The position numbers and the translations under genes were made by a program. Positions 23,648 through 36,600 of a stretch of 64,000 bases of DNA are shown here, one piece after another (the stretch's first letter is position 1; each line of letters begins with the position of its first letter). Origin of the DNA: Floccularia luteovirens (lineage: Eukaryota > Basidiomycota > Agaricomycetes > Agaricales > Squamanitaceae); NCBI GenBank assembly GCA_009739215.1, contig VSJF01000009.1, forward strand, positions 248,001 to 312,000. The letters run 5' to 3'. The notes beneath the pieces were generated by a model, which worked only from the letters and a program-made list of their open reading frames with translations, was not told where the DNA came from and did not search any database.

Positions 23648-25140
23648 ATGTTTGATCTATTAACTATCCAAAGCGCCTTATATACCTTCATTTCTTGGGC
23701 AAGATAGCATTTGATAGTTCACGTTTTACTGAACGTGGGGTCTCTGCCCTTTGTCTGGCATGGTGAGTATTCGTGCTACGTGGAAGGGTTGTGAAGACTG
23801 ACTATTAGCTACTGCGCAGTCAGACTATTTAAGCTGTCATCGTTATGATATTTCGGCGGTATAAGTTATTGATAATGACTATGTTCAAGTCTTCTAAGGC
23901 AAAAGAGAAAGCCACGGACGAGTTCTGGGAGTTATGACTCCTATCGGGGAAAATCCGCTTAACCAGACAGCTGTTTTTTCGAGCTATGCCTGTGAGTACC
24001 TATCCAGTATAGGTTCAGAATATGTCACTAGAACTCATCGAATGCAAGTGATTGATGATTCCGAGTTTTATTTGCACCTTAGAAATTCCAGCTATGCAAA
24101 GGTACACAACTTTAAAATCTGCTACACTTGTGGTAAATTGACATGGCCTTTAGAACATGGATTATGCGCGTGGCAGGGTCGTTTCTAACGTATTCCCTAT
24201 GTTTCTGGGAGTCGGAATATTGCCAGTAGCTGGTAAGTGATGAAAAATAGATCATTCTGAAATGAATCCCCGTTTATTTTGACCTTAAAGGAACAGATTA
24301 CTTGTTCATTCGCGAAATTCCTATGTTTTCAAGGTATGAAGTAAAGGGCAAACCTGGTACCTTGGATGATAAAGGGTGGGCACTTTATCGGAATATCATT
24401 GTTGGTGGATTATCAACAAACCTGTAACAATTTGTGACAGTCTGGTCAGAGCTATTTCATATGATAAGACTTGTCCACAAGTCTCTGTCGAAAGATAAAC
24501 TAAAGGAAATACTACGCGTGGTGGTCACGGTGTCCACAATGGGAAGCAGGCGTGACCGTTATCGCTACAAAACTATACAACTTTAAACCATATCGAAAAT
24601 TGTCACAAAATCAAAAATAAAGAAATCTAGAAATCGCGAAACCTCCCCTTTGATGGACAGTCCTACCCCCACCAAAATCGATGGTGCAAATGGTGTAGCA
24701 GCAAAAATGGTTAATGACCTCATAAAGGATGCGGAAGATAACGATGAGGTGCTTCACACCATTGCCGTTACTCGCAGTTGCTTCAAAATTGCTGCACCGC
24801 CAGCGCTAGTTCTCGTTATCAATTGATATCATACATCTGCAAAATCACCACATTCAAGTGAAGGTTTCTTAGATATATCCTACTCCCGTTCTAACCCATC
24901 ATCACATCGGCCCAAAGTGAAGGCAATCATGTCACCTCTTTACGGCGGAAGCACAAAAACGTTGGCAGAGTTTCTGAAGGGAGGGTGACATGATGTTCCC
25001 GAAGGTGAACGCTGGTGGGAAGGTGTGTTGAGTGGAGACGTTGAGGCGAAAAGGAAGGAGAGGTTAGAGGCGTTCAAGGGAATAAAAGAGGGTATAGACT
25101 CTACGAAGCTGATGTTACGGATGGGAAAGACACGATCTAT
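23648..25140 (+). pseudogene. Decayed thioesterase-like gene, tandem duplicate
   Basis: This is a degraded copy of the gene at 25919-27311 with the same exon order. It reads LNVGSLPFVWH (exon 1 end, about 23735), MTPIGENPL (about 23934), YLHLRNSSYAK (about 24070), LREIPMFSRYEVK (about 24310), DNDEVLHTIAVTRSCFKI (about 24740) and VPEGERWWEGVLSGDVE (about 24995). Breaks include a TAG at 23705-23707 in the first exon, several stops in exon 2, a TGA after LVIN (about 24825), and a TGA just before HDVPEG where the intact copy has Trp in GGWRGVPEG. It lies directly upstream of its functional sister in the same orientation. Confidence 0.8.
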
Positions 25141-25918
25141 CAAACCTAACCCAAGTGGCATCGCCCCTCCATTCTGAAGATTTCTATTTATTGTACACGA
25201 CTCATTTATCGTGTGCCACTGGAATTGTCTCGTTCCTTTCACCTTACTGTAATACCCCCATATAAATGTCCTCATGACTTTATCGTTAGACTCCTGACCT
25301 CCATTGGAAAGTATCACACACATATTATGTTTTGACTTCACCATTCCGATCATGATAATGACGTTCATATTGCAGGGCAGGTGCAGCCACTGTACAGGTT
25401 CTCCGTTCGAATAATTAAGTATTGATTGGTTTCTTGCCGAAACATGTATACTTAGCATGGCAGCCTGCCAGTTTTGTTATGTAGAAAGTTAGAACTCGTG
25501 TTCAATATCTTGATATCATGCCCTGTTACAAATTTCTCATGATTGATATATAGATAATCAACAACAAGTTGCACAACTGAGAGTCCACCTGTTTTTGATT
25601 CGCACGTGCGCGTGAAGGTACAATCAATTTGTTAGAATTTAAACGCTTAAAACATTCATTCACTTTTCATTCAGCTTACTAAAACCATTCCGCAGAGACT
25701 ATAAAGTAAGCTTCGCTCATGAACATCTGCATCAACACATCATCCAAATACTCATCAGGTAGCAACAGATTAGACCGGCCGGCAACAAGTCATCCCGAAA
25801 AAAGATGTCCATCAACCGAAAAAACACGCAACTGCAGACGCGGCCACCTTTAAAAACCCTCGCCCTACTCTTGGAGGGTTTCTCCAAATCTACCAATAGA
25901 CTAATCCTTAACGAAAAA

Positions 25919-27311
25919 ATGTCGAGTCTCCTGGCGTCTTCATTGTCTCCTATCAGCACAGTTGTTCATGCTTTGCCTGTCATAGCGAAATACCTTGCCA
26001 TCATTCTCCTCCTACTTAACGCTGGCTCACTACCTTTGGTATGGCACTGTGAGTCTTGTTTCCCTCACCCACTTCCTTTCCTTTGGTCGCTGTTTACAAG
26101 ATGCTATGCAGTCCAGGTGTTTCGGCCTGTATTTCGGGTCAGGTTCCAGCATATTTTGTTATCAATACGAACTGTATTTAAGTCTCGAGCTGCGAAAGAT
26201 AAGATACTTGACAAATGGGTAGACTCGTTGACGCCCATTGGGGCAAATCCATTTGAATATGTGACTATGTCGTATAAAAGTCGAGTTAGTGCGTAAATAC
26301 AGATAATCCTTTTTTTGTTTTAATACTAATCAATATGTCAAGGATTTGACAAAAGCGACTTCAACGGACATCTTAGCAACTCAAATTATGCGAAGGTGTG
26401 ACACATTTTGAATAGTATTTACTATACAATACTCATTATCTACCAGGATCTGGATAGCGCTCGTTTCAAAGCTGCTCTCAGTATGTTTGCTAGAATATAT
26501 ATAGTAGGGGGTCGAACCGCATTAGCTGGTAGGTATATCCAACATTTACACTTTGAGCTTTTCTTAAATTTGGTTAAAGGCACAAATTACTTATTTCTCC
26601 GCGAAATTCCTATGTTCGCACAATATGAAGTGAGGACTACTATCGGTGCATGGGATAATAAATGGGCAAGTCATCTCCTCCCTACAAATTAGTGTCTCTT
26701 ACTCATTTCAGGTGCTGTGAAACATCCAGATGTACATTATTTCGAAGTTCGTCAGCAAATCAACGGGTAAAAAGTCTAGCAAAGCCAACCTATCTTCCCC
26801 TCCCAAGCCAACAAGTGACATCCCATCAAGAATCACCCCTGCAAATGGCATCATAACAGACACTCCTAATGAAAAATTGCAAGAAAATTCAGAAAATACA
26901 CGTGTTGCCTTGAACGAAGTGACGAATAACCTGTTGAAAAGAGCTGAACATGAAGATGAGGTCCTGCATACTATCTGCGTCTCCCAATTGTGCTTTAAAA
27001 TTGGACGGATAACGGTTCCTCCAGTACTCGTTCTTGCTATGAACGGGTTCAGTACTTCGTTTGATAAATCGGTTTACTCCCACACCAACCCACCACCTCA
27101 TTGGGACAAGGTCAAATCAATTTTATCACCAGTACATGGAGGGAGCCACAAAAAGATGCGCGAGATTTTAAAGGGAGGGTGGAGGGGTGTCCCAGAGGGT
27201 GAACGATGGTGGGAAACAGCGTTGAGTGGTGACACCGAGACACAGAGGAAGGAGAGACTAGAACGTATACAACAGCTTAGAACGAGTATGGATGGCGTCA
27301 AGTCGATGTAG
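25919..27311 (+). CDS. Thioesterase-like (hotdog, THEM6-type) membrane protein
   Basis: Six exons join in frame into 369 residues: 25919-26048, 26112-26288, 26343-26395, 26447-26528, 26580-26665 and 26730-27311. A membrane anchor (AIILLLLNAGSLPLVWHF) is near residues 30-47. A hotdog-like core follows with DFNGHLSNSNYAKDLDSARF, GTNYLFLREIPMFAQYEV and WDNKW, a pattern I associate with fungal acyl-thioesterase (THEM6-like) proteins. A C-terminal region of about 190 residues has a predicted charged helix and ends at VKSM. Likely role: hydrolysis of acyl-CoA or another acyl thioester at a membrane; substrate unknown. The fifth intron appears to use a GC donor (GG|GCAAGT), because no GT donor keeps the frame. 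An ATG at 25805 could extend the N-terminus. A pseudogene copy lies just upstream. Confidence 0.7.
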
Positions 27312-27600
27312 AATTCTAAGCACAGGAATACCGGAAGTATTATGATTATTTAATTATTCACTGGCATAATGTACATATGTACTTTACAGCTTACAGTTTG
27401 GTGTTGTCAAACATATTAGATAAATATTGAACGCTTAGATTTGACGCAAGTCGTTGATCTCATCTGTGATACAGCACAACCCCACACCAAGCATGCAGCC
27501 CATGTTGAACTTCAAGCTTCAAGCTTCGAGCCATGCTGTGGGGCCCGATTCCACCGACAGGAGCCCACGGACTGCCCTATTTTTACTATCAGATTTTATA
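27312..27600. other. Short spacer
   Basis: No gene seen. It lies between the thioesterase-like gene and the first monooxygenase of the tandem pair. Confidence 0.4.
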
Positions 27601-27602
27601 CT

Positions 27603-27613
27603 GTTCTATATAA
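27603..27613 (+). promoter_or_regulatory. Putative TATA box of monooxygenase 1
   Basis: CTATATAAAA about 105 nt upstream of the start codon at 27718. Assigned by sequence and position only. Confidence 0.4.
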
Positions 27614-27717
27614 AAGAATTAATTGTTGGCTTTCATCAACGTAATTCCGTTCCGCTCACCCTTCCGCAGCGCCTCTAGAAATCCCACTATACCTTGCGGT
27701 CATCGACTTCAACAAAC

Positions 27718-29603
27718 ATGGCAAATACTGTACCTCCACCGACCTCTAACGGTCACATCCTCGATAGTACTGCACGCCTGAAAAAGCCAATACATACCGA
27801 ACGCTTTGTGAAAATGATATGCGTTGGGGCTGGCCCTGCAGGTCTAATTCTGGCGTATAAACTCCAACGGTCCTTCCAAAATTTCGAACTTACTGTTTAC
27901 GAGAAGAACGACAAGATTGCTGGTACTTGGTACGAAAATAATTATCCTGGGTGAGCTCCGAACTCCATCACCATAAAAGTCGTCACACTAATATTCTGGT
28001 GATGAATTGAGCTGTGGCTCTGAAACCACATCGCAAACCTATACATGGAGCTTCGAGCCTAAACAGGACTTCACTGGGGTCTACGGCAATGCATCCGAGA
28101 TCTTTGATTACTTCCAGAACTTCAGTAAAAAGTATGATTTGCAAAAATACTGCAAATTATCACATAAAGTCTCCAATGCGAAATGGGATGAAGATGCAGG
28201 GCGGTGGGATATTGTTGTGAAGGACCTTGTCACCGAGAACGTTATTCAAGATAGTTGCCATATCCTGATAAATGCTGGCGGTATTTTTAATAGATGGATG
28301 TGGCCAGACATTCCTGGTCTCCACAGTTATCAGGGAAAGTTAATGCATACGGCAAGGTGGGACGCTGAAGTTGACTTGAAGGGAAAACATGTTGGGATTA
28401 TTGGGAATGGGTTCTTGACTATTCACTACTCAAGTTGAATCAATTTGCTGAACCCTTCCTTTCTAGACCGTCCGCCATACAGCTCCTTCCTGCTATCTGT
28501 CCACTCGTAGATAAGATTACAAACTTTGTCCGAAAAGCTGCTTGGGTATCTCCAGTCAGGGTATTTCCGCCTCGCGATTACACCAAAGAAGAATGCGAAC
28601 TGTTCAAGAACGACCCAGGTGCACTGATCGAGCATAGAAAGAAGTTAGAAAACGTAACAAACCACATGTTTGACGTTTTCGTTGAGGGTTCTGAAACACA
28701 GAGGGTGGTGCATGAAAGGATGAGAATACTGATGAAAGAAACATTACGTGATCCATTCCTGGAAGAAAAACTCATTCCCGAGTGGCATATAGGATGTCGA
28801 AGGCTGGTTCCTGGTGACAATTATCTCGAGACTCTGCGTTCCGAGAAGGTTGAAGTTGTTTTCGGAGAGATTGAAAGGATTACCGAAGCGGGTTGTATAA
28901 CTGACGGTCAAGAATATCCCGTTGATATCCTCATATGCGCTACGGGTTTCGACATATCCTTCATACCTCAATTTGCTCTTATAGGACCCGAAGGAAAGGA
29001 TCTCGCAGATGAATGGGCCGTGGAACCGAAAGGCTATCTTTCGCTAGCAGCCCCTAAGTATCCCAACTTCTTCATGTTTGGCGGGCCCAACGGTCCCTAC
29101 GGTAATGGAACCTTCCTTCCTACTATGGGTCAGTTGTTATCTTCGTTACTCTATCGAACTGTTCACAGATAAGCCTCTTTGTTTCCACAGAACTAGTTAC
29201 CAATTATATATTGAAATTCGTCAATCGCTGGCAAACGGAAAACATACACAGTTTCTCCCCTAAAATGGAAGCCGTAGAGGACTTCATTGCTCACAAAGAT
29301 GAGTTTATGAAAAAAGTTAGTTGGGGCCAGGACTGTCCTTCATTCTACAAGGCAGCTACAGGTAAAGTCAAAGTCATGTGGCCGGGAAGTGCTTTACACT
29401 TTATGGAAGCTATTGCTGAGCCTCGATATGACGATTGGGAGATAAAGTACTCCGGAAACAGGTTTGCGTTCTTTGGAAACGGCTTTTCGCAAATAGAATC
29501 CGATCCGGAAGGTGATATGGCCTACTACATTAGGAATGAGGATAATGGACCATATATTGGTAGACGGAAACAGAGGAAGTTGGAAGGCTGGCCATTCCTT
29601 TAG
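27718..29603 (+). CDS. Baeyer-Villiger-type flavin monooxygenase, copy 1
   Basis: Four exons join in frame into 568 residues: 27718-27950, 28012-28410, 28467-29128 and 29191-29603. Visible motifs are the FAD-binding GAGPAG near residue 40, GTWYENNYPG, the Baeyer-Villiger fingerprint YQGKLMHTARWD near residue 200, the NADPH-binding start GIIGNG, and ICATGFD in the C-terminal half. These enzymes insert oxygen into ketones or hydroxylate lipophilic compounds using NADPH, O2 and FAD, usually in the cytosol; the substrate is unknown. The four-exon structure and splice phases match copy 2. A notable difference is the segment after YPG, which is CGSETTSQTYTW here but CACDIPAHTYTW in copy 2. This region is well conserved in the family (usually DxPxH), so the change may alter activity. 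Confidence 0.9.
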
Positions 29604-30217
29604 GAGTTTCGCTGTAGATTCATATCGGAAACTTGATAAATCTATTCTTATGATGAATGTATATCTTACATGTGGTTATCTTTATCACCAGTAGCATTTC
29701 AGATATCGGGGGATAGTTCTGAAACTCGTTTATCCCTATTTTTTGACAGGTTATGAAAGTTTCCAGGTTTTCTCCGGCTCGGGTACACCCTGCCATGGAG
29801 CAGTACAATGATCACTTGAAACTATGACGAATTCTTTCCGGTAATGTCGCGCATGAGTTGGCTGACAAGAGTGCGGTGTAGATGGCAGGAATAACGCGTA
29901 TACGATCCTTTCACACTACGGCACTGTACATTGGTTTAGAGTCATATTTACTTATGCGTATAAGCTTCTACGGATGACAAACCATGGAAACATAAATAAC
30001 TACAGGTAGAAATATTCAAGTTGGTGTGAAATCCGAATCTGATCGGATATACAATATATTTCAAGAGCGTGTTGCTGACTGTGCTGATACATTATTATTA
30101 CTTATTGGCAGGAGCATCAACTATAATTAGCACATGTCCCAGTGATATAAGAAATCGTTGGTAGATGTACTCACGGTACTGCAGTAGTTCCTTATCTTCA
30201 TAGCTTCCTATTCACAC
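29604..30217. other. Spacer between tandem monooxygenases
   Basis: No gene is supported. It should hold the terminator of copy 1 and the promoter of copy 2; no clear TATA box was seen close to the copy 2 start. Confidence 0.4.
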
Positions 30218-32091
30218 ATGTCTAACAAAACCACTGTTCTGGACAGCCATACCAGGTTGCGAAAGCCCATACACGAAGAACGGCCTATAAAGGTTATATG
30301 TATTGGAGCTGGCGCTTCCGGTTTACTCTTCGCATACAAGATCCAGCGCTCCTTCGAGAATTTCGATCTGACTGTGTACGAGAAAAACCCCAAGATTTCT
30401 GGTACTTGGTACGAGAACAAATACCCCGGGTATGTCTCTTTAATACACATTATTTGTTATTGTGACACTATAGGGTACGTTAACAGGTGTGCATGTGATA
30501 TCCCTGCTCATACCTACACGTGGACCTTTGAACCCAAGCTAGACTGGTCTGCAGTTTATGCAGGTTCAGATGAGATACGTGAATATTTTGAAGCTTTCAG
30601 CAAAAAACACGGTCTACATAAATATTGCAAACTCTCACACGAAGTGTCGGGCGCACGCTGGGACGACGCAAAGGGACAGTGGGATGTAACTGTCAAAGAA
30701 CTCGACACGGGAAAGTTAATTTATGACAATTGCCACTTTTTAATCAATGCATGTGGCGTATTGAACTCGTGGAAATGGCCGGACATCGCGGGGCTCGATA
30801 AATATAGAGGAAAATTGTTGCACACAGCTAGATGGGATACGGAAGTTGATCTGAAAGGAAAACACGTTGGCATCATTGGAAATGGGTAACTTAACTATTT
30901 CCCACCCTTTAATGAGGTCTTTTTTGCTAAGGCGTTAATTGCTAGGTCTTCTGGCATACAGGTACTCCCTGCAATCCACCCAATCGTCAGCAAGGTCACC
31001 GTATTTATACGAAATCCAACATGGGTGTCTCCTATACAAGGATTCGAACAACATGTTTATACAGAAGCGGAACGAGAGGAGTTCAGGACTAACCCTGAAG
31101 CTCTCTTGAAATATAGAAAAACCTTAGAAAACAGAATTAATGGCCTATTCCCCGTATTTTTAGAGAATTCCGACTCACAAAAAGATAATGCAGGTACTAT
31201 GAAACACATGATGAAAGACAAATTGCAGGATGCATCTCTGGAAGAGAAACTCATACCAAAATGGGGAGTCGGATGTCGGAGGATCACTCCAGGAGTTGGT
31301 TATCTGGAGACATTACGTTCAGAGAAAGTCAAAACAGTATTCGGAGGAGTAACACATCTTACTGAAAGGGGTTGCGTTTCGGCTGATGGCCAAGAACACG
31401 TTGTCGATGCCATAATCTGTGCCACTGGATTTGATACGTCGTTTCGACCTCGATTCCCTATCATCGGGTTTGGAGGCAAAAGCCTAGCAGATGAGTGGAG
31501 TCAAGAGCCCAAAGGATATCTGGGAATAGCTGCCTCAGGATTTCCTAACTATCTAACTTTGGGTGGACCAAGCAGTCCAGTGGGCAATGGTCCATTTTTA
31601 TCAGCCTTAGGTTCGCCTCTTATCCTGCTTTCTGTTTTGGTTGCCTTGACTGAAGGAGTATGAAATTTGCAGAAGGCCAGGTCGACTACATGCTAAAGCT
31701 GATCAATCGCTGGCAAACAGAGAATATTCATAGTTTCTCTCCCAAGAAGGAGGCGGTCGAAGACTTCATCGCGCACAAGGATGAATTCATGAAACAAACT
31801 GTTTGGTCTCAGGAGTGTCATTCTTGGTACAAGTCAAACAGTGCCTCCGGAAAAGTCACTGCGCTCTGGCCAGGGAGCACGTTACACTACATCGAGGCTC
31901 TGATTGATCCAAGATATGAAGATTGGGATATCAAATATTCTGGGAATCGCTTCGCATACCTAGGCAATGGGTCTTCCCAGACAGAGGCCGATCCAGATGG
32001 CGACTTGTCTTATTATATACGGAATGAGGACGACGGAGCATATATGAGCAGAAGAAAGCAGAGAAAGTTGACGGGGTTGCACCGACTGTAA
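30218..32091 (+). CDS. Baeyer-Villiger-type flavin monooxygenase, copy 2
   Basis: Four exons join in frame into 564 residues: 30218-30429, 30487-30885, 30946-31610 and 31673-32091. Motifs are GAGASG (FAD), GTWYENKYPG, CACDIPAHTYTW, the Baeyer-Villiger fingerprint YRGKLLHTARWD, GIIGNG (NADPH) and ICATGFD. The C-terminal third is strongly conserved with copy 1, for example NRWQTENIHSFSPK and IKYSGNRFA. It retains the family-typical DIPAH segment that copy 1 has lost, so it is the better candidate for an ancestral-like activity. It forms a head-to-tail tandem pair with copy 1, with 614 bp between them. The broken copy at 15581-16340 resembles this copy most. Substrate unknown; reaction type inferred from the fingerprint. 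Confidence 0.9.
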
Positions 32092-32828
32092 ATATGTATC
32101 TACTCTCACAGTAGCACAAAGCTTGTTGAGCTGGTTTATATTGGTCATTGTATTTTATAACCTAGAGATTAGCTTAGAGCTAGCATACTGACAGTGTACA
32201 GATGTATATACCTTTGTTGACAGCCTGTGGAATGCGCACAATGCACATTTGTCGCCAATCCATCATTTTGAGATGCCATCGTTCCATGAACCGGGAATTG
32301 AGGGATAGGTGAAAATTGACACAAATGAATATTTTGAACTTATTAATCAGATGTAGTTGTCCTTCTCTTTATAATGGTTGCACATTACTTTAGAAATACC
32401 GAGTTGGAGCTCTCGTCTATTTTCGTTTGGAAAGGTTGTTTGGTTCTGCTTTATTCACAAGCAACCAGCATCTATATTCGGCACAATGGGGCGTGCTCTC
32501 GAAAATCGACCAAATTTCAAGTCATTTACGACATATAGATATCTGGTACTAACACTAAGTCATCTCCAGTCTTCTGACCATAACATGTATCTGGTATGCC
32601 TAAAAATCTGAACCAGCCAGGGTATCTATGTAGTATGTGACACGCGTCACCTCACGGTCACCTTAAGTCGTAGCAAACTGTAACTACACAGTAGACTTAA
32701 CACAATCTATACTCATGTTATAATACACATTCTCTATATAATCTAATCCCTCTCCAGTACTCTCCTCCTGTCCAAAAGTCACAGCTGTCTATAATCTAGC
32801 ATATTTAAATTCATATATTGTGATAACA
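32092..32828. other. Intergenic, AT-rich LINE insertion flank
   Basis: No gene is supported. The right end contains the left copy of the LINE target-site duplication. Confidence 0.5.
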
Positions 32829-32838
32829 TCAGTTGAAC

Positions 32839-32870
<32 letters not shown>

Positions 32871-32871
<1 letters not shown>

Positions 32872-33690
32872 AATCCAGAAACGCGATCATTGGGGCGTAG
32901 CCCTATGGAGACCTTTACATGCGGTGTGTGGTACTAGTATTGGGATGGGCTATTGTAGGAGGGTTTGTGCTCTACGTAATCCGAGGGTAATCGGTGGCGG
33001 TTGCCTGCATGGGAGGCGGGATGTTGGGTATGTGATTAGGTTTGTTTTGTGTGTAGTGAGAATGAAGCAAATGAGAGACAATTTTGTATGTACATTATAA
33101 TATAAACAATAACGAAAAGGAAAAGAGGGGAAAAGGAAAGTTTGGAACCATTCGGTAGGAGGGGTTGGGGTGCATGGTACGGGGTCCTTTGGGTGCAGGT
33201 GCGGGTGTGGGTGCGGATGAGGGTATGGGCTAGGCGGCTGTATGGTCAAACGGGCAGGGCTTTGTCTGGTGGGCTGTGGCTTTTTGTGGGGTGGCGAGGC
33301 TTGGGTTGGGTGTATGGGACTGTGGGACTGATCGGGCGGGTGGGCATAGATGTTTTGGCTGCTGGGAGGGAAGTAAGGTGATGATGTGAGGTTGGTGGGA
33401 ACAAGAGTGGGAGTGAATGGATAAGGAGACGGAATGTAGAATATGGGGAGGGAAGAAACGAGACGAAACACGGCAGGGTATTACATGAGCTATCTGACAT
33501 GCGGGGGGGTTGGTGAGGGGTGGAGCGATGTGCTACTGGTTGTTGTTGCGTGGCCTTTTGGGTTGCGTGTGCTGGTGGAGGTATTAGTCTATGATGGTTA
33601 GTGTGGGTTGCTTTTTATTTGATGAAGGTGCGGAATGGGTGTTTGGGTGGGGGAATGAAGTGGGAGATGGCTTATCTGTAGTTTTTGTAC
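32871..33690 (-). other. LINE 3' untranslated region
   Basis: GT-rich on the plus strand (CA- and Pro-codon-rich on the element strand). An open frame at 32950-33471 gives a low-complexity proline/histidine-rich peptide and is probably not a real protein. Confidence 0.6.
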
Positions 33691-33692
33691 TG

Positions 33693-36600
33693 TTAGTTTA
33701 CTGGTCTAGTGCGGTATTCTTTGGCCTTGGGTCTGGATGGCGAAGGTTCGGTGAAGGTTCCATGTGTGTCCTTGAATCTTCCTGTGCCGTTGATGAATCT
33801 GAAGAGCGATTTCCAAGTCTTTCTGTCGTTGAGTAGTTTGCTGAGTTGGGTTGCTGCGAGGCCTAATTCAAGTCTCATGTTTGTTCTTTCGTTGGCATAT
33901 GCTGGGCATTCGAGTAGGAAATGTTTGGTTGTTTCCGCTTGGGTTCTGCATGCATCACATCTTGAGGAGTTCACCTTTTTGATTTTGGTGAGGTAAGCAT
34001 TCAGTGGGATGTGGCCTGTTCTGAGCTGGATGAGTATGCTTGAGTTCGTTCGGTTTAGGTCCTGGATGTTTTTGCGATAGTGTGAGGATGGTGCTGATGG
34101 GTCGATTCTTGTCAATTTTGTTATGTACGGTGAGGTTTTTAGGGTGTTCGTAGCCTTTTCTAGCAGTCGTTTGTGTAGCTTTTGTTTGAGGGCGGATTTG
34201 CTTAGTGGTAGGCCTTTGTTGAGGAACGGGGTGGTGTTTCTAGTTGTGAGGCCTTCGGCTGCTTTTTTCGCCTCTTTGTCTGCTTTTTCATTGCCTGGTA
34301 TACCTTCATGTCCTGGGATCCAGATTAGTTTGAGTTGGATGAGTGAATTTACCTTTCGGAGTTGTTTGGTTTCTTTGTGGATCTGGTCTATAAGGTTTTG
34401 GCTTGGGTGTATGTCGTGGCTATTTACCGCATTAATGGCTGCTAGGCTGTCTAGTGATATAGCCGCTGTTGTGATTTCGGGTGTCCTTCTGGCAAATTCA
34501 ATGGCGAGCAGAATGCCGACGCATTTGGCATTGTACATGGTGTGTTCTTCTTCGGTGCCCAGGTGGTAGTGCATTGGTTGTGGTTCGTGGAAGCCATTAA
34601 ATAACACTGCCGCTGCTCCCGTCATTCCTTTGTAGCCGGAGCCATCACTGTATATTTTTACGTCTGCGTTTCTGGTTGTGTCCTTTAGGATGGCTGTTTC
34701 TCTGGATTCGATAGTGCATTTGATGGGGTTTGTCCAGTCTGGTGGCTGACAGAAGGAGTTTATTGTCTCTATTTTGTGAGGAGAGACAGGTAGAAGGTGT
34801 ATCAGATGGTGTAGGGGTGATTTGTGTGTAGGTTTCTTGCTTCTGTAGTGGGTGCATGCTAGTTTGTGAAGTGGGTGGGTTTTGGGAAGGGTGGCGATGC
34901 GTAATGCTGATCTGTGATGTATGTTTTCAACTGTGGTTTCGATGGGAGGTAGGTCGGCATGGACATCTAGGAGGTCTGTGGGGGTTGTGCGTAGGGCCCC
35001 TGTTATGCCTATTGTTGCCATTCTCTGTACTTTGTGTAGTTTGTTTAGCATGGTGGTTGATTTCTTTTGCTTTGTCTGTCTGTTCGTCAGTATGGGTAAT
35101 GGGCACCATATTTCTGCCGCGTATAGCATTCTTGGGGTGGTGACGGCTGTGTATAGCTATCTGTTGAGGTTGGCTTTTATGCCCTTGATGGTTCTGCTTA
35201 TACGTTTGAATTGGGTGAGCCACGTCGTGCCCTTACCAATGGCATGTTGTGTGTGTTCTTTGAATCTGAGTTCTTGGTCCAGTATTACACCTAGGTACTT
35301 GTATGAAGTCGATGGTTGTATGATGTTGCCTTGTATGGTGATTGGCAGCCTGTGGATCGGCTCGTTGTTTTCCTTTTTCTTTCTTGTAAAGATGACTAGG
35401 CCGAATTTTGGTATTTCGTATTGGGAGAGATGATCTCTGGCCCATTCGTGGCTGCCTCCAGGTCTTTCCATCATGTTTTGTAGTTTTGTGATCGCTTCGG
35501 CAATTGTTTTCACTCTGGCAGCGTATGACATGTCGTCAACATAAGATATGGCTAGTTCTTCTGGTTTGTTGGTTGCGTGTTCTACTTGATCGCTGCTGTA
35601 GAAAGAGTAGCCTACTCCTGATAAGTTGCAACCTTGGTCTAGACCGTTGGGTACATCTATGAGAGGGGATTGATAGTCATTGAAGATGAGTTGGGTTTTG
35701 CGGCCAGACATTTTTCTTTGGATCCAGTTGGTGTATTGGGATGGGACGCCACGCATTCTCATGTCATGGACTAGTCGTTTGATTGCTGTGTTTGGGAATG
35801 CTCCTTTTACATCTAGGAAAAGTATGGCGACAACTTCTTGCTTCCTCCAAGCATCTTTGATGAAACTAGTTAGATGGAGTACTGCGTCGGTAGCTGTTCT
35901 GCCTGTTCTGCATCCGTACTGTGTTTTGGGGAGTAGTTGATGTTTTTCAATGTTGTACATGAGGTTGTCCTTTACGCAAGCTGAGAGTACTTTTGCCATC
36001 GTGTCTAAGAGGGCTATGGGGCAGTATGATCCTGGGATTGTGTAGTCTTTCCTTCCTGGTTTGCGAAGGACTATTGTTTTGAAGTTTTTCCATTCTTCCG
36101 GATAGTGTTCTAAGTAGAAGGTTGCCCTGAATATGGGTCCTAACCATGGAGTGACGATGTTGCTGCATTTTTGTAGGACGATGTTGGGGATGCCGTTGAT
36201 GCCTGGTGCCTTGTAGGGGCTTAGTTTGCGGATCGTTCTTTTTATTTGGTTATCTGTGATCACTTTGAAGTTGAATTTTGGTGGTGGGTACTGGATCCCT
36301 TCGATGAGGCCAGCATTCTCCGGCAGGGCTTGGAAAAAGCTGGTATATAGCAGGCGGCTTTTGGCTTTGTTGTCCTCGGCTTCTTCTGTGTTGCCTTCTT
36401 GGTTGATGCTTTTGAGAGTGGGGATTCTGGCTTTTGTGCCATCCAAGTCTGGGGCTGAGATGAATCGGTGTGCATCCCACACAGTGTCATCGACTATAGT
36501 GCTTAGCCAGTCTTCCCAGTGTGTTTGTTTGACTCTCTTAAGGGTGGTTGAGTATTCGTTGCAGTATCGTCTATGTTCTTTGTGTATGGGGTGTTCTACG

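Noticed and set aside
24940..25458. 172-codon minus-strand open frame
   Set aside because: It is antisense to the decayed thioesterase-like gene, and the sense strand explains the sequence by homology to the intact copy.
32950..33471. Proline/histidine-rich 173-codon frame
   Set aside because: It lies in the LINE 3' UTR, is low complexity, and has no start context or homology.
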